NCBI GenBank assembly: GCA_028293285.1
Contig: JAQGPC010000061.1
Coordinates: forward strand, 1-36,991
Length of the DNA stretch: 36,991 nt
DNA from: Pedosphaera sp.
GTDB taxonomy: Bacteria > Verrucomicrobiota > Verrucomicrobiia > Limisphaerales > Pedosphaeraceae
Reading direction: 5' to 3'
Shown here: one piece after another, positions 1 to 8,747 of the stretch
How positions within the stretch are numbered: the first letter of the stretch is position 1
Layout: the number at the start of each line of letters is the position of its first letter
Position numbers and translations under genes: made by a program
Notes under the pieces: model-generated
Told to the model about the DNA's origin: nothing
The model's database searches: none
Seen by the model: the letters and a program-made list of their open reading frames with translations, nothing else

Positions 1-143
1 TATGAACCGAAGGGGAAAGAAAATAATACGCACACCCGTGTATCGAGTGAAAAGGAGAGTTAAGGAGACTTAAGTAGGGTTAAGGAGAGATAAAAATTTA
101 TGAAGCTAATCTCGTGTCGCCAAAAAAAGGACGGGGACGAAAC

Positions 144-164
144 GCGCCGACAGGCTGTCGGCGC
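144..164. repeat. Perfect 21-nt palindromic hairpin
   Basis: A 10-bp arm GCGCCGACAG faces its exact complement across one central base. It resembles the CCGACA...TGTCGG hairpin near 27.33 kb, so it probably belongs to the dispersed palindromes of this genome. It lies about 70 nt before the first gene and has no T-run, so it is not an obvious terminator. The first 235 bases otherwise contain only a purine-rich stretch in which GTTAAGGAGA-like units recur. Confidence 0.55.
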
Positions 165-235
165 TCCAGGGGACTGCATATATTTGGGCGTGAATTTCGT
201 AGAAACTTGGAGGGTTATCCTTTAAAAGAAGAAGC

Positions 236-1477
236 ATGAAATCGAGAGGGGTTTTGGTTATCTCACTTATCATTAATCTGGGGCTGCTGGGGGCTTGGGG
301 TTACCTTGCCAAACAGCCGTCAACTCCACCACAAGCTGAGTCGGGTGGTTCGCCGACGAAAAACGGATTGAAGTTGAAGGTGCAGGATGCCAATTCCATT
401 TCGAATGCAGTGGCTGAATTGAAGGAGAGGTTCAGTTGGGGATTGTTGGAATCGCCGGATTACAAAACGTATATTGCGAATTTGCGAGGGGTAAAATGTC
501 CAGAGGAGACGGTGCGGGATATTATCATAGCGGATGTGGATAAATTATATGCGCTGCGTTTCGTGGCATTGCGAGAACCACCGGAGGAATTCAAGTTTTG
601 GAAGCGGAACAATTGGGGCAGGCAGCGTCCGGTGGACAAGGAAAAACAGAAACAGATGAAGGAATTGACGAAGGAAAAAGACGCGCTGATCAAGGAGTTG
701 CTGGGAGTTGATGCGAAGGAAGCACGTGCAGGCTATAACTGGTGGGAAGACCAGCAGAATGAGCAATTGAGCTTTTTATCGAAAGAGAAACGGGACTTGT
801 TGCAGAAGGCGAAGGAAAAGTTTCAAGAAGAGCGGGCGGAAATTTACAGCAAGGCACAGGGACATATTGATGGGGATACACAGGCGGATTTGAAGAAGGT
901 GCACAAGAAGGAACTGGTAGAGATGGCGCAGTTCATGACGCCGGAGGAGATAGAGAACTATGAGTTGCGGACGTCAGACTTAAGTCAACAGTTGAAGCGG
1001 GAGTTGAAGTTGTTAAAGCCGAGCGAAGAGGAATTTCGGACAATCTTCAAAGCGCGAAGCAATGCGGAAGATGTTACTTCGACCGACGCGACTGGAACGG
1101 ATGCCGTTGAGGCGAGGAAAAAGGCGGCGGAGGCGCGCAAAGACGCAGACCAACAGATGAGGGACTTGCTCGGGGACGACCGTTATGCGGAGTACAAGCG
1201 CGGCAACGATTATGCGTATCAAAGTCTGGCACAGATGGGAGATTATTTAGGCTTTGATAAATCGGCGGCGGCGAAGGTGTTTGATATGAAGACGGAGGTG
1301 GAGAAACAGACCCGGAAAGTTCAATCGGACAAGACGCTTTCGACGGAGCGACGAACGGAGATGTTGAAAGCGATTCGTCAGGAAACGGAGAAGGCGGTGA
1401 TTGAGCAGATTGGGGAGAAGGGACTCAAGGCGTATAAGCGAGGAGGCGGTTATTGGTTGAGGAACATTTCCCAATAA
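236..1477 (+). CDS. Membrane-anchored or secreted hypothetical protein, first of a tandem paralogue pair
   Basis: A 413-residue protein of unknown function. Residues 1-25 form one hydrophobic segment behind a short basic start (MKSRG), so it is an exported or inner-membrane-anchored protein whose body faces the periplasm. The rest is highly charged and predicted helical, rich in Lys and Glu. Around residues 80-115 is a block (SPDYKTYIANLRG, then CPEETVRDIIIADVDKLYA) that recurs almost unchanged in the next gene. I associate this architecture with Verrucomicrobia but know no assigned activity. Its stop is 5 nt before the start of its paralogue, so the two are presumably co-transcribed. A regulator-of-sigma or stress-scaffold role is possible, but nothing in the sequence shows it. 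Confidence 0.85.
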   Translation: MKSRGVLVISLIINLGLLGAWGYLAKQPSTPPQAESGGSPTKNGLKLKVQDANSISNAVAELKERFSWGLLESPDYKTYIANLRGVKCPEETVRDIIIADVDKLYALRFVALREPPEEFKFWKRNNWGRQRPVDKEKQKQMKELTKEKDALIKELLGVDAKEARAGYNWWEDQQNEQLSFLSKEKRDLLQKAKEKFQEERAEIYSKAQGHIDGDTQADLKKVHKKELVEMAQFMTPEEIENYELRTSDLSQQLKRELKLLKPSEEEFRTIFKARSNAEDVTSTDATGTDAVEARKKAAEARKDADQQMRDLLGDDRYAEYKRGNDYAYQSLAQMGDYLGFDKSAAAKVFDMKTEVEKQTRKVQSDKTLSTERRTEMLKAIRQETEKAVIEQIGEKGLKAYKRGGGYWLRNISQ

Positions 1478-1482
1478 AGCGT

Positions 1483-2721
1483 ATGAAGAAATCAAATTTT
1501 TTAATGATCTCACTGGTGCTGAACCTGACATTGGTGACAGCGGTGGGGTACGTGTATAAACATCGCTCCGGAATTGCTGAGAAAAATAATGGCCCGGAGT
1601 TGACCGATGAATCGTCGGCACACAAGGCGCGGATACAAAAGAGCAAGTCGGCTTCCGACGAAGCAGTTGTACCGGCAAAATTCACGTGGCATGAGGTGGA
1701 GTCGCCGGATTACCGGGCGTATATCGCGCGGTTGCGGGCGATTGCCTGTCCCGAAGAAACGATTCGGGACATCATCGTGGCCGATGTGGATAAATTGTAT
1801 GCGGGGAAAATAAAAGCATTGCGCCGGGAGTCGAACAAGCAATCTAATTATTGGGAGGAGAAGAACTGGTATGAAAGTGGGGGTCAGGACACCTGGCGCC
1901 AGCAACGCGCATTGGAGAAGGAAAAAAAGGCGTTGTTGATTGCATTGTTGGGAGTGGACCCGCAAAAGGAAAAGAACAAGTTGAATGGTGTTCCGGATTA
2001 TAACGAACAGATGTATTCATTTTTGCCGGAGGAGAAAAGGCAAGTAGTGCAGGATATACAGGAGAGGTTTCAGGACTTGGAGCAGGAGGTGTATCGCAAA
2101 TACAAGGGTTATTATGGCGAGGAAGTGCAAGCGGAAACCCGGGAGATTCGCAAACAGCGCAAGGCAGAGTTGGCACAATTGTTGACCCCGTACGAGCTGG
2201 ACGAATATGAACTGCGCAACTCGAATGTCGCCCAACAGATGCAGTGGGAGACGCGAAGTTTTAATGCAGACGAGCAGGAGTTCCGGAAAGTGTTCAAGGT
2301 GAAACAGGCTTTTGATGGTCAGTACGGAAGTTTTTCGCCTGATCCGGATGACAAGGAGGAGATGAAGAAATATCAGGCCATGCAGGAGGAGATGAAGAAC
2401 CAACTTAAGAGCGAGTTGGGCGAGAAACGTTACAAGGATTATCAACGGAGTCAGGATTGGGATTATCAACAATTGGACCAGTTGACGAGCCGGGCGGGAT
2501 TAGCGGAAGGAACGGCTGCGAAAGTTTATGATATGAAGGATACGGCGCTGGACCAGGCCAAAAAAATCCGGAGCGATAATTCCCTCACATCCGAAGAACG
2601 AAAAAAGGCGTTGCAAGACGTAAAGACCACAACGGAAGAAGAGATGAAAAAGACCTTGGGAGATTCGTATTCAAAATATACGAGTCGTAGCGGATGGTGG
2701 ATTCGTCAACTAGGGCAATAG
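1483..2721 (+). CDS. Membrane-anchored or secreted hypothetical protein, second paralogue
   Basis: A 412-residue protein starting MKKSNFLMISL. I chose ATG 1483 over the in-frame ATG at 1453 because the upstream start would overlap the previous gene and bury the signal anchor. The layout matches the preceding gene: an N-terminal hydrophobic anchor, the shared block (SPDYRAYIARLRA, then CPEETIRDIIVADVDKLYAG), and a long charged helical region with a C-terminal piece (AAKVYDMKDTA) that aligns with AAKVFDMKTEV upstream. The pair are clear tandem duplicates that have diverged strongly in the middle, so the duplication is old. The function is unknown. No terminator is visible behind it. Confidence 0.85.
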   Translation: MKKSNFLMISLVLNLTLVTAVGYVYKHRSGIAEKNNGPELTDESSAHKARIQKSKSASDEAVVPAKFTWHEVESPDYRAYIARLRAIACPEETIRDIIVADVDKLYAGKIKALRRESNKQSNYWEEKNWYESGGQDTWRQQRALEKEKKALLIALLGVDPQKEKNKLNGVPDYNEQMYSFLPEEKRQVVQDIQERFQDLEQEVYRKYKGYYGEEVQAETREIRKQRKAELAQLLTPYELDEYELRNSNVAQQMQWETRSFNADEQEFRKVFKVKQAFDGQYGSFSPDPDDKEEMKKYQAMQEEMKNQLKSELGEKRYKDYQRSQDWDYQQLDQLTSRAGLAEGTAAKVYDMKDTALDQAKKIRSDNSLTSEERKKALQDVKTTTEEEMKKTLGDSYSKYTSRSGWWIRQLGQ

Positions 2722-2836
2722 TTGAATGCGCATGAAAATAAACATTCATAGGGTCTTGCATTCCTGAAGTTTGAGTGCATTTTATGCCTCGCTTGCAATA
2801 AGCAAGCAATACAACCAATAAACAACTAACAACATT

Positions 2837-3289
2837 ATGGCTTTGAAAAATGCACCTGACCTGACCCAACGTCCACCGCGCAGCGCCCGTATCCAACTCG
2901 GTGGTTACGTGATTCTACCGCGAATGCTGGACAAGGGACGGGCTACCATTGCGGGAACCAATGGAGAGTTTAATTACGCGTGTCCGATGGATGGACGGCT
3001 CCTGGAATTTGTCGGGGTGGACCCGAAGGGGCTTAAAAAGCAACTGGCGACTGGAAAGGGTGATGGCGAAATTCTGGAATGGATCCAGAAGAGCGCAAAA
3101 CATAAAAGGACGGAAGCGGAGATCCATAGCTGGTCGTTGTTATCCAGCCAGCGCGCGCCGGCGGATACGGAATCGCGTGAGTACTTTCAAAGTCTTCAAA
3201 GCCAGGTGGCTCCCAAGCGGGAAGATGTGATGACGTGGTTTGACCTGCTCGACATTGATGACTTCGTGTCGTTTGGCGGGAAGGTGTAA
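2837..3289 (+). CDS. DUF5069 domain-containing protein
   Basis: A soluble 150-residue protein. The start (PRSARIQLGGYVILPRMLDK), followed by GxxGEFNYxCPMDGRLLEFVG and a C-terminal FDLLDIDDFVSFGG, fits the DUF5069 family as I know it. These are small proteins common in Verrucomicrobia and Planctomycetes with no experimentally assigned role. No catalytic motif stands out. The gene stands alone: 115 nt separate it from the upstream membrane protein, and the next gene converges on it. A short hairpin (GCTTGC-AATAA-GCAAGC, 2791-2807) lies in the leader and could be part of a control region, but its role is a guess. Confidence 0.8.
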   Translation: MALKNAPDLTQRPPRSARIQLGGYVILPRMLDKGRATIAGTNGEFNYACPMDGRLLEFVGVDPKGLKKQLATGKGDGEILEWIQKSAKHKRTEAEIHSWSLLSSQRAPADTESREYFQSLQSQVAPKREDVMTWFDLLDIDDFVSFGGKV

Positions 3290-3387
3290 AATAATTCCAG
3301 ATCTCCCTTCTTAATCTTACTTATAATTGTGATCTAATATCTGGCCTTTGAAAACGGATTAAGAGTAAGATTAGGATTAAGAAAAAC

Positions 3388-3423
3388 AAAATCCCTTCTC
3401 CAGCGAACCGGAGAAGGGATTTT
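3388..3423 (-). terminator. Strong intrinsic terminator for the GreA-like gene
   Basis: A perfect 14-bp stem (AAAATCCCTTCTCC with its complement) closes an 8-nt loop. Read on the minus strand it lies about 20 nt after the stop of the GreA-like gene and is followed by TTTTGTTTTTC. The plus strand also ends in T residues (TTTTAATTT), so it may serve the DUF5069 gene as a bidirectional terminator. Confidence 0.85.
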
Positions 3424-3444
3424 AATTTGTGGTGCGGCGAAGGA

Positions 3445-5265
3445 TTACGCCGTCTTGTAGGCGCGGATTTCGTCGATGCGATAGCGCTTCTTGGTTCCGC
3501 CCATGTCGAACTCAACTTCTTCGCCGACCTTGTGGTTGAAGAGGGATTGAGCGACGGGGGTAAGGTAACTGATAATGCCCTTGTCAGGTTCAGAATCCCA
3601 GGCACCAAGGACGGTGAAGGTCTCGGCGCTGTTGGTGTTCAAATCGGTCACGCGAACGATGGTGCCAATGCCGACGATATCGGTTTTGGTATTCAGATAA
3701 TCGGTTCCACGAGCGCGGACGAGTTCGGTTTCGAGTTCACCTTTGCGGGCCATGAGGAACTTCTGCATTTCCTTGGCGGCCTTGTATTCGTGATTTTCGC
3801 GAAGGTCGCCGTAGCTGCGGGCGATGGCGATTTCCTTCGAGTTCGCCGGGATTTTCTTTTGCACGAGGTCGGCGTAATCGTTCTTTTTGCGCTCAAGACT
3901 TTCCCACGAAACGATGAGACCGGCATCCTGCTTGGTCTGCTCACCGGAGATGAGCGACTGGATGGCCGGATAGCTCTTGACGATGCGCGCGAGCAGGGAG
4001 CGCTTGTCCATGTCATCGAAGCAGGGAGAAAGCTGGAGGGCACGAGTCAAGTCCTTGATGATTTCCAGGTCGGCCGAGCCGATCAATTCGACCAATAGTT
4101 GCTGGTCGTCGAGAATGTAATCGCGGAGGCGGTTGGAACGTTTTTCGTTGAATTGATCGCGTTCCATGGCACTGAGCATGGCGCGGAAAACTTCCGGCCC
4201 GAGAATGTCGGCAAAGGAATCGGAGCGTTCCTTGGCAAGCCAGAGCAATAATTCGCTACTGGCGGAATGTTGGCTGATAAGACGGGCCAGAGTTTCCTTG
4301 AGCAGGTCCCATTTGCCTTCTTGAATCAAGAGATTGGCGCATTCGCGGCAGAGCTTGGCGGAAACGACGTTCAAGGTATTGCGGATGATATCGGTCCAAT
4401 CGTTCGGATGCGCTTCCTTGAAGGACTCGAGAGTGCGGCGATGCTTGATGGCCGGCACTTGTTCGAGGAGGACACCGAGCTTGATATCCTGCGACCAAAT
4501 CGTTTTGGCGGTGATTTCACCTTCTGCAGGGGGTAGTCCGGCATCATGCCGCAGTTCATCGCGCAGGAAGATGGCTTCCAAGGCAACCGCAGGTTGAGTG
4601 CGTTGATGGGTGGCGATCTCGACATTGAGAGCGGCGATGACTTCGGTAGCGGCAGCTTTTTTATCGGTCAGGTCGGTCATGCTGCGGTGCACTTCCGTGG
4701 CGACGACGATGCGGGCCTTGAGACCTTTGGCAGCGCGGAATTCGCCAAGCAGGCGGTCTTGCAGAGTGACTTCCTTGGTCTGATAGACGATGGGTTCGGT
4801 CTTCTTCAGGGGAACCTGGAAATGTCCATCCTTCTTGAGTTCCTTTTTGGCGGCTTCCCACCATTTCTTCCAATCATCCTTGATGACATCGGGGACAAGA
4901 ACCTGTTGGATTTGATCCACGCTGGCTTTGCCGCCGTAGCTTTGGAGAACGACCTTGATCAAGTCGAGATGGTGCAAGGCGGCCATTTGGCGCAGGCCTT
5001 CGAGATCGGAGATTTTGCGGGCGAGGATGTGCTCCTTGGAAATGGGCTTAAGCGATTCCGCCGCAAAGGCCAAGTCCATGGTGTGGCCGGCCTTAGTCTG
5101 GAAATCGATGATGAAACGGGCAAAGACCGTATCCACTGTGGTGATCTTGCCCAATCCCCAACTGCGGTGCATGCAATATCCACTCGTTGTAAGCTGGACC
5201 AGGGCTTCGACCTGATTTTTATCCAACTTGCCCGTTGCAACCATTTTTTCGAACTCTTCTCTCAT
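3445..5265 (-). CDS. GreA/GreB-type transcription elongation factor with a very long N-terminal extension
   Basis: A 606-residue protein. Roughly the last 150 residues are a GreA module: a coiled-coil with the acidic tip SYGDLRENHEY (GDL.EN.EY in ordinary GreA, carrying the Asp and Glu that support RNA cleavage by backtracked polymerase), then an FKBP-like C-terminal domain (VLGAWDSEPDKGIISYLTP and VGEEVEFDMGG). Ordinary GreA is about 158 residues, so some 450 residues are extra. That part is helical, starts with a region (GYCMHRSWGLGKI) that could be a small beta-domain, and has no motif I recognise. Because the tip acids are kept, transcript-cleavage activity is likely. The extension may add a partner-binding role. 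The gene is divergent from rsmB, with 53 bp between them. Confidence 0.85.
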   Translation of the reverse strand: MREEFEKMVATGKLDKNQVEALVQLTTSGYCMHRSWGLGKITTVDTVFARFIIDFQTKAGHTMDLAFAAESLKPISKEHILARKISDLEGLRQMAALHHLDLIKVVLQSYGGKASVDQIQQVLVPDVIKDDWKKWWEAAKKELKKDGHFQVPLKKTEPIVYQTKEVTLQDRLLGEFRAAKGLKARIVVATEVHRSMTDLTDKKAAATEVIAALNVEIATHQRTQPAVALEAIFLRDELRHDAGLPPAEGEITAKTIWSQDIKLGVLLEQVPAIKHRRTLESFKEAHPNDWTDIIRNTLNVVSAKLCRECANLLIQEGKWDLLKETLARLISQHSASSELLLWLAKERSDSFADILGPEVFRAMLSAMERDQFNEKRSNRLRDYILDDQQLLVELIGSADLEIIKDLTRALQLSPCFDDMDKRSLLARIVKSYPAIQSLISGEQTKQDAGLIVSWESLERKKNDYADLVQKKIPANSKEIAIARSYGDLRENHEYKAAKEMQKFLMARKGELETELVRARGTDYLNTKTDIVGIGTIVRVTDLNTNSAETFTVLGAWDSEPDKGIISYLTPVAQSLFNHKVGEEVEFDMGGTKKRYRIDEIRAYKTA

Positions 5266-5318
5266 AAAAGTAGCTTATTTCTCGCGCCCAAGTAAAACAA
5301 TGTCATTATTAATGCGTT

Positions 5319-6629
5319 GTGAGCGAACAAAAACCAAGACAAATTGCCGTGCGCATCCTGACGGAGCGCCTGAGACAAGAGGAATATACTGAAAACCTGC
5401 TTGAAATCGAGCTTTCTAAAAACCTGGTCACCCCGGCGAATCGGGGGCTGATTCATGAACTGGTTTATGGAATAGTGCGCTGGCAGGGCACACTGGATTG
5501 GCTGATTGCCCGTAAAACTGAAGGGCGTCCACAAAAGGCCCCGCTGCAAATCCTGTTACAATTGGGCCTGTATCAAATGTTTTGGCTGGATCGCATTCCC
5601 AATCATGCGGCGGTGCATGAGACGGTGGAGATTGCGAAGGAACTGGGGTTTGAGCCACAGGCTGGTTTCATCAATGCCGTACTGCGCGGTTTTTTGCGGG
5701 AGCGGGATGAGACGGAGAAATTGCTGGAGGAACTGAAGGTCAATCAGCCTAGTGTGGGTTATTCGCATCCAGAATGGTTATATCAGAAATGGCTGGCACG
5801 TTGGGGTGCAGACAAGACGGCCAAGTTGATGGAGTGGAATAATACGCCTGCCAAGACCTTTGCCCGCGTAAATACTTTAAAAACGGACACAGCCCAACTC
5901 ATCGCCCAGTGGGAGACGGAACGGGTGCGGTTTATTCCGCGTAGCTTTGATTGGGCGGATGAGGGTTCGATATTTGAGTTTGAATCGCATCCGCCGCTGA
6001 TTGGTTTGCGAAGTTTCAAGGAAGGGCTGTTTTACGTGCAAGACCCGAGCACATTGCTGGCAGTGCGCGAACTGGAACCGAAACCGGATCATACCGTGCT
6101 CGACCTATGCGCCGCGCCCGGTGGGAAAACAACATTGATGGCGCAACAGATGCAGAATCGCGGACGGATCATTGCGCAGGATCTTCAGGAGGATCGGCTG
6201 GCCTTAATTAAAGAAAATTGCATTCGGCTCGGTGTGACCTGTGCGGTTACATCCATCGCGCCGAATGCGTTCATTGCCAATCCTTCGCAGAAGTTCGATC
6301 GAGTATTGGTGGACGCGCCGTGTTCAAATACCGGCGTAATGCGTCGTCGGGTTGATTTGCGCTGGCGGATTCGAGCGGAAGAAATCGAGCGATTGCGCGA
6401 AACTCAATTGGAACTGCTGCGGCGAGCGGCACCTCGTTTAAAACCGAATGGGACACTAGTTTACAGCACTTGTAGTTTGGAGCCGGAGGAGAATGGCGAG
6501 GTGATTAAACAATTTCTTGGTGAGCACTCTGACTTCGAATTAAAAAACGAACGGCAATTGATGCCGTTCGTTGACGAAGTGGATGGGGCTTACATCGCGC
6601 GACTGCGCCGCAAGGAAGCCATAAGCTGA
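5319..6629 (+). CDS. rsmB: 16S rRNA (cytosine-967 C5)-methyltransferase RsmB
   Basis: A 436-residue enzyme that methylates C967 of 16S rRNA with S-adenosylmethionine. Residues 1-130 are the NusB-like RNA-binding domain (ARILT-type start, NRGLIHELVYGIVRW). The Rossmann methyltransferase follows, with the SAM-binding motif LDLCAAPGGKTTLMA, the motif IV cysteine in DAPCSNTGVMRRR and the motif VI catalytic cysteine in VYSTCSLEPEEN. The length is normal for RsmB. The start is GTG at 5319. No in-frame ATG precedes the NusB domain, so GTG is the sensible choice. The gene is divergent from the GreA-like gene and convergent with fabI, with 9 bp between the two stops. Confidence 0.95.
   Translation: MSEQKPRQIAVRILTERLRQEEYTENLLEIELSKNLVTPANRGLIHELVYGIVRWQGTLDWLIARKTEGRPQKAPLQILLQLGLYQMFWLDRIPNHAAVHETVEIAKELGFEPQAGFINAVLRGFLRERDETEKLLEELKVNQPSVGYSHPEWLYQKWLARWGADKTAKLMEWNNTPAKTFARVNTLKTDTAQLIAQWETERVRFIPRSFDWADEGSIFEFESHPPLIGLRSFKEGLFYVQDPSTLLAVRELEPKPDHTVLDLCAAPGGKTTLMAQQMQNRGRIIAQDLQEDRLALIKENCIRLGVTCAVTSIAPNAFIANPSQKFDRVLVDAPCSNTGVMRRRVDLRWRIRAEEIERLRETQLELLRRAAPRLKPNGTLVYSTCSLEPEENGEVIKQFLGEHSDFELKNERQLMPFVDEVDGAYIARLRRKEAIS
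6540..6572 (-). terminator. Intrinsic terminator for fabI placed inside the rsmB coding end
   Basis: An 11-bp perfect stem (AACGAACGGCA with its complement) closes a 5-nt loop. Read on the minus strand it is followed by a run of six T. It lies about 67 nt beyond the fabI stop but within the last 30 codons of rsmB, so it ends fabI transcripts before they run far into rsmB antisense. Confidence 0.75.
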
Positions 6630-6638
6630 TGCTTGCGG

Positions 6639-7409
6639 CTACATGCCCATGATCTGATAGCCGCAATCGACGTAGATAATCTGGCCGGTAATGGCACCCG
6701 CACCGTCGCTGGCGAGGAAGGTGCCGGTGGCGCCGAGTTCGTCGGGAAGGACATTGCGCTTGAGAGGGGCGTGGGCTTCGTAGTGTTTGAGCATGTCGGT
6801 GAAGCCGGCGATGCCGCGGGCGGCGAGGGTGTTTACCGGGCCGGCGCTGATACAGTTGACACGAATTTTCTTGGGGCCCAAATCGTAAGCGAGGTAGCGG
6901 GTGCTGGATTCAAGCGCGGCTTTGGCCACGCCCATTACGTTGTAATGCGGCACCACTTTTTCCGAGCCGTAGTAGGTCATGCCAATGATGCTGCCGCCTT
7001 CAGTCATCAGTGGCGCGGCTCCGCGAGCCAAAGCAATAAGCGAATAGGCGCTTACATCATGGGCAACGCGGAATGCTTCGCGACTGGTATTGATGAATTC
7101 ACCTTCAAGAGCATCTTTTGGGGCGAAGGCAACAGAGTGAAGCATCAAGTGCAGCTTGCCGAACTTCTGGCCGACTTCGGTAAAGACTCGGGCGATATCT
7201 TCGTCCTTGGTGACATCGCAAGGCATGAGCAGAGTGTCTGCACCGAAGGTGCCGGCGAGTTCTTCGACGTTTTCCTTAAGCCGTTCGCCTTGATAGGTGA
7301 ATGCAAGTTTGGCTCCAGCCTTGTGCCAGGCTTGAGCAATAGCCCAGGCGATGGAGCGTTTATTGGCGACACCAAAGACGATTCCGAGTTTGCCAGCGAG
7401 TTGTGACAT
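6639..7409 (-). CDS. fabI: Enoyl-[acyl-carrier-protein] reductase (NADH), FabI
   Basis: A 256-residue short-chain reductase that catalyses the last step of each fatty-acid elongation cycle, reducing enoyl-ACP with NAD(P)H. The N-terminal fold has the FabI-type nucleotide site (GIVFGVANKRSIAWAIA, in place of the usual GxxxGxG). The active-site pair is Tyr156 and Lys163 in HYNVMGVAKA, with the second conserved Tyr near 146-147. SAGPVNTLAARGI and the C-terminal GxIIYVDCGY are typical, and length and residue numbering match E. coli FabI. This is the classical target fold of triclosan and isoniazid-type inhibitors. The MFS gene ends 71 nt upstream on the same strand, so read-through from it is possible. 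Confidence 0.96.
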   Translation of the reverse strand: MSQLAGKLGIVFGVANKRSIAWAIAQAWHKAGAKLAFTYQGERLKENVEELAGTFGADTLLMPCDVTKDEDIARVFTEVGQKFGKLHLMLHSVAFAPKDALEGEFINTSREAFRVAHDVSAYSLIALARGAAPLMTEGGSIIGMTYYGSEKVVPHYNVMGVAKAALESSTRYLAYDLGPKKIRVNCISAGPVNTLAARGIAGFTDMLKHYEAHAPLKRNVLPDELGATGTFLASDGAGAITGQIIYVDCGYQIMGM

Positions 7410-7480
7410 AAATTGAATAAACTTTCGACTGTTTCGCCGTTAGCAGTAGGCAAAATTGCAATTTGTGGCAAGGCAGAATC

Positions 7481-8746
7481 TCAACCCCTTTTTAATCGCA
7501 CCCCGACGAGGGCGATCAAGCCGAGGGTTAATATTCCAGCAATGGCCCAAGTTCCGGCATTCAGATGACCGGGGAAAAAGTGCAACGCAGTCACTCCCAC
7601 CGCTGGGCCAGTGAATACACCCACGCCAATGGCGGCTTCGTGAATACCGCCGCGCTTGCCTTTGGATTCGCCCACATCCATCGAGTAAAATAGTGACGAA
7701 TAATATATCAAGCCCACGGCAAGGCCGAAGACAATTTGCGCGGTGATGAGCATCCAGATTTGCGGGCTCAGGAGGATGGCAATGAAACTGGCGATCAGCG
7801 CGAGAAATGCGCCGAGCAACCAACTAAAGCGATAATGCCATCCGGGCCAAAGCCAGAACCAGATGAACGCGCCGAAGCGTGTCCAGAACCAGATGGAGCA
7901 AACAAATCCGGCATAGGTGGGTGTTAGTCCAAGGTTTTCAGAAAGTTTGGGAATGACCGGGAGAATTCCATTAATTGCGGTATAGGCAAAAGGATTTGCC
8001 AGCCATGCCAAGTACAAGAAAGTTCTCGTTTTGGCGATGGGACGCGGATTCAAGGGAGGAATAGCTTCCGCTTTTAAATCTGCTATGGATGCGGACGATG
8101 CAGGAGCAAGACTTAGCTTTTGCAACCGGGGCAGCAATAGGACTTGAATAAGATGAAGGCTGGCCGGCAGCCAGAAAAGAGTTTCGCCGCCAAGTTTTTC
8201 CAGCAACGCACCGCCAGTTAGATAAGCCACGGCGGCACCGCTAGCCCAGATCATGTTGTATATGCCGGCAATGCGGGGCAGTTTGGTGGGGACTTCATTG
8301 TGCGTCAGCAGGGCCTGAAGGGTTGGCCAGGTGAAACACATGCTGATAGTCCACATTACAAACACAATGAATTCCGCGAACATTGCGGTATGAGAATATC
8401 CCCAAATGCGAGGAACGAGTCCGCCTAAAGCCAGGGCCAATCCCATGCCGGCAAAGCCCAGTCGCAATGAAAAGAAATACCCACGCTTTTGTGCGAATCG
8501 TCCGGCGTTGTACGCGGCGAACATGTAGAAGAATCCATGCAGCGCCGTGAGGAGAAGATTGTTCTGGTTGCCGAAGTCGAAATGCTTCCGCATGTAGAAG
8601 AACAAATAATTAAAATAGTAGGCCGCCGCCAAGCCGTTCAGTGCCTCGAGGATAAAGTAGCCAGTCTTCAACTTGTGACGGTTGAGACTTGGATCAACAA
8701 GCGTGGCGCGTGGCGCGGAGGACGCCTTTTCTGCAACTTCGAACAT
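7481..8746 (-). CDS. Major facilitator superfamily transporter
   Basis: A 421-residue membrane protein with about 12 hydrophobic segments in two halves joined by a polar loop near residues 215-240. The substrate is unknown. The N-terminal half has an aromatic-rich first helix (ALNGLAAAYYFNYLFFYMRKHF), and the loop RFAQKRGYFFSLRLGFAGMG sits where the MFS motif A (GxxxDRxGRR) is expected but is degenerate. The overall look is that of the sugar or nucleoside MFS proteins common in Verrucomicrobia. Its ATG follows the NUDIX stop by one base (TAAAATG), so translation is probably coupled to that gene. A nucleotide or metabolite exporter tied to the NUDIX enzyme is a reasonable guess only. Confidence 0.85.
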   Translation of the reverse strand: MFEVAEKASSAPRATLVDPSLNRHKLKTGYFILEALNGLAAAYYFNYLFFYMRKHFDFGNQNNLLLTALHGFFYMFAAYNAGRFAQKRGYFFSLRLGFAGMGLALALGGLVPRIWGYSHTAMFAEFIVFVMWTISMCFTWPTLQALLTHNEVPTKLPRIAGIYNMIWASGAAVAYLTGGALLEKLGGETLFWLPASLHLIQVLLLPRLQKLSLAPASSASIADLKAEAIPPLNPRPIAKTRTFLYLAWLANPFAYTAINGILPVIPKLSENLGLTPTYAGFVCSIWFWTRFGAFIWFWLWPGWHYRFSWLLGAFLALIASFIAILLSPQIWMLITAQIVFGLAVGLIYYSSLFYSMDVGESKGKRGGIHEAAIGVGVFTGPAVGVTALHFFPGHLNAGTWAIAGILTLGLIALVGVRLKRG

Positions 8747-8747
8747 T

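Noticed and set aside
3427..4098. Long plus-strand frame opposite the GreA-like gene
   Set aside because: It is a codon-bias shadow of the GreA-like gene: no ribosome site, no recognisable protein, and the opposite strand encodes conserved GreA motifs.
6633..7406. Plus-strand frame covering all of fabI
   Set aside because: The opposite frame carries the full FabI active site; this one is its mirror.
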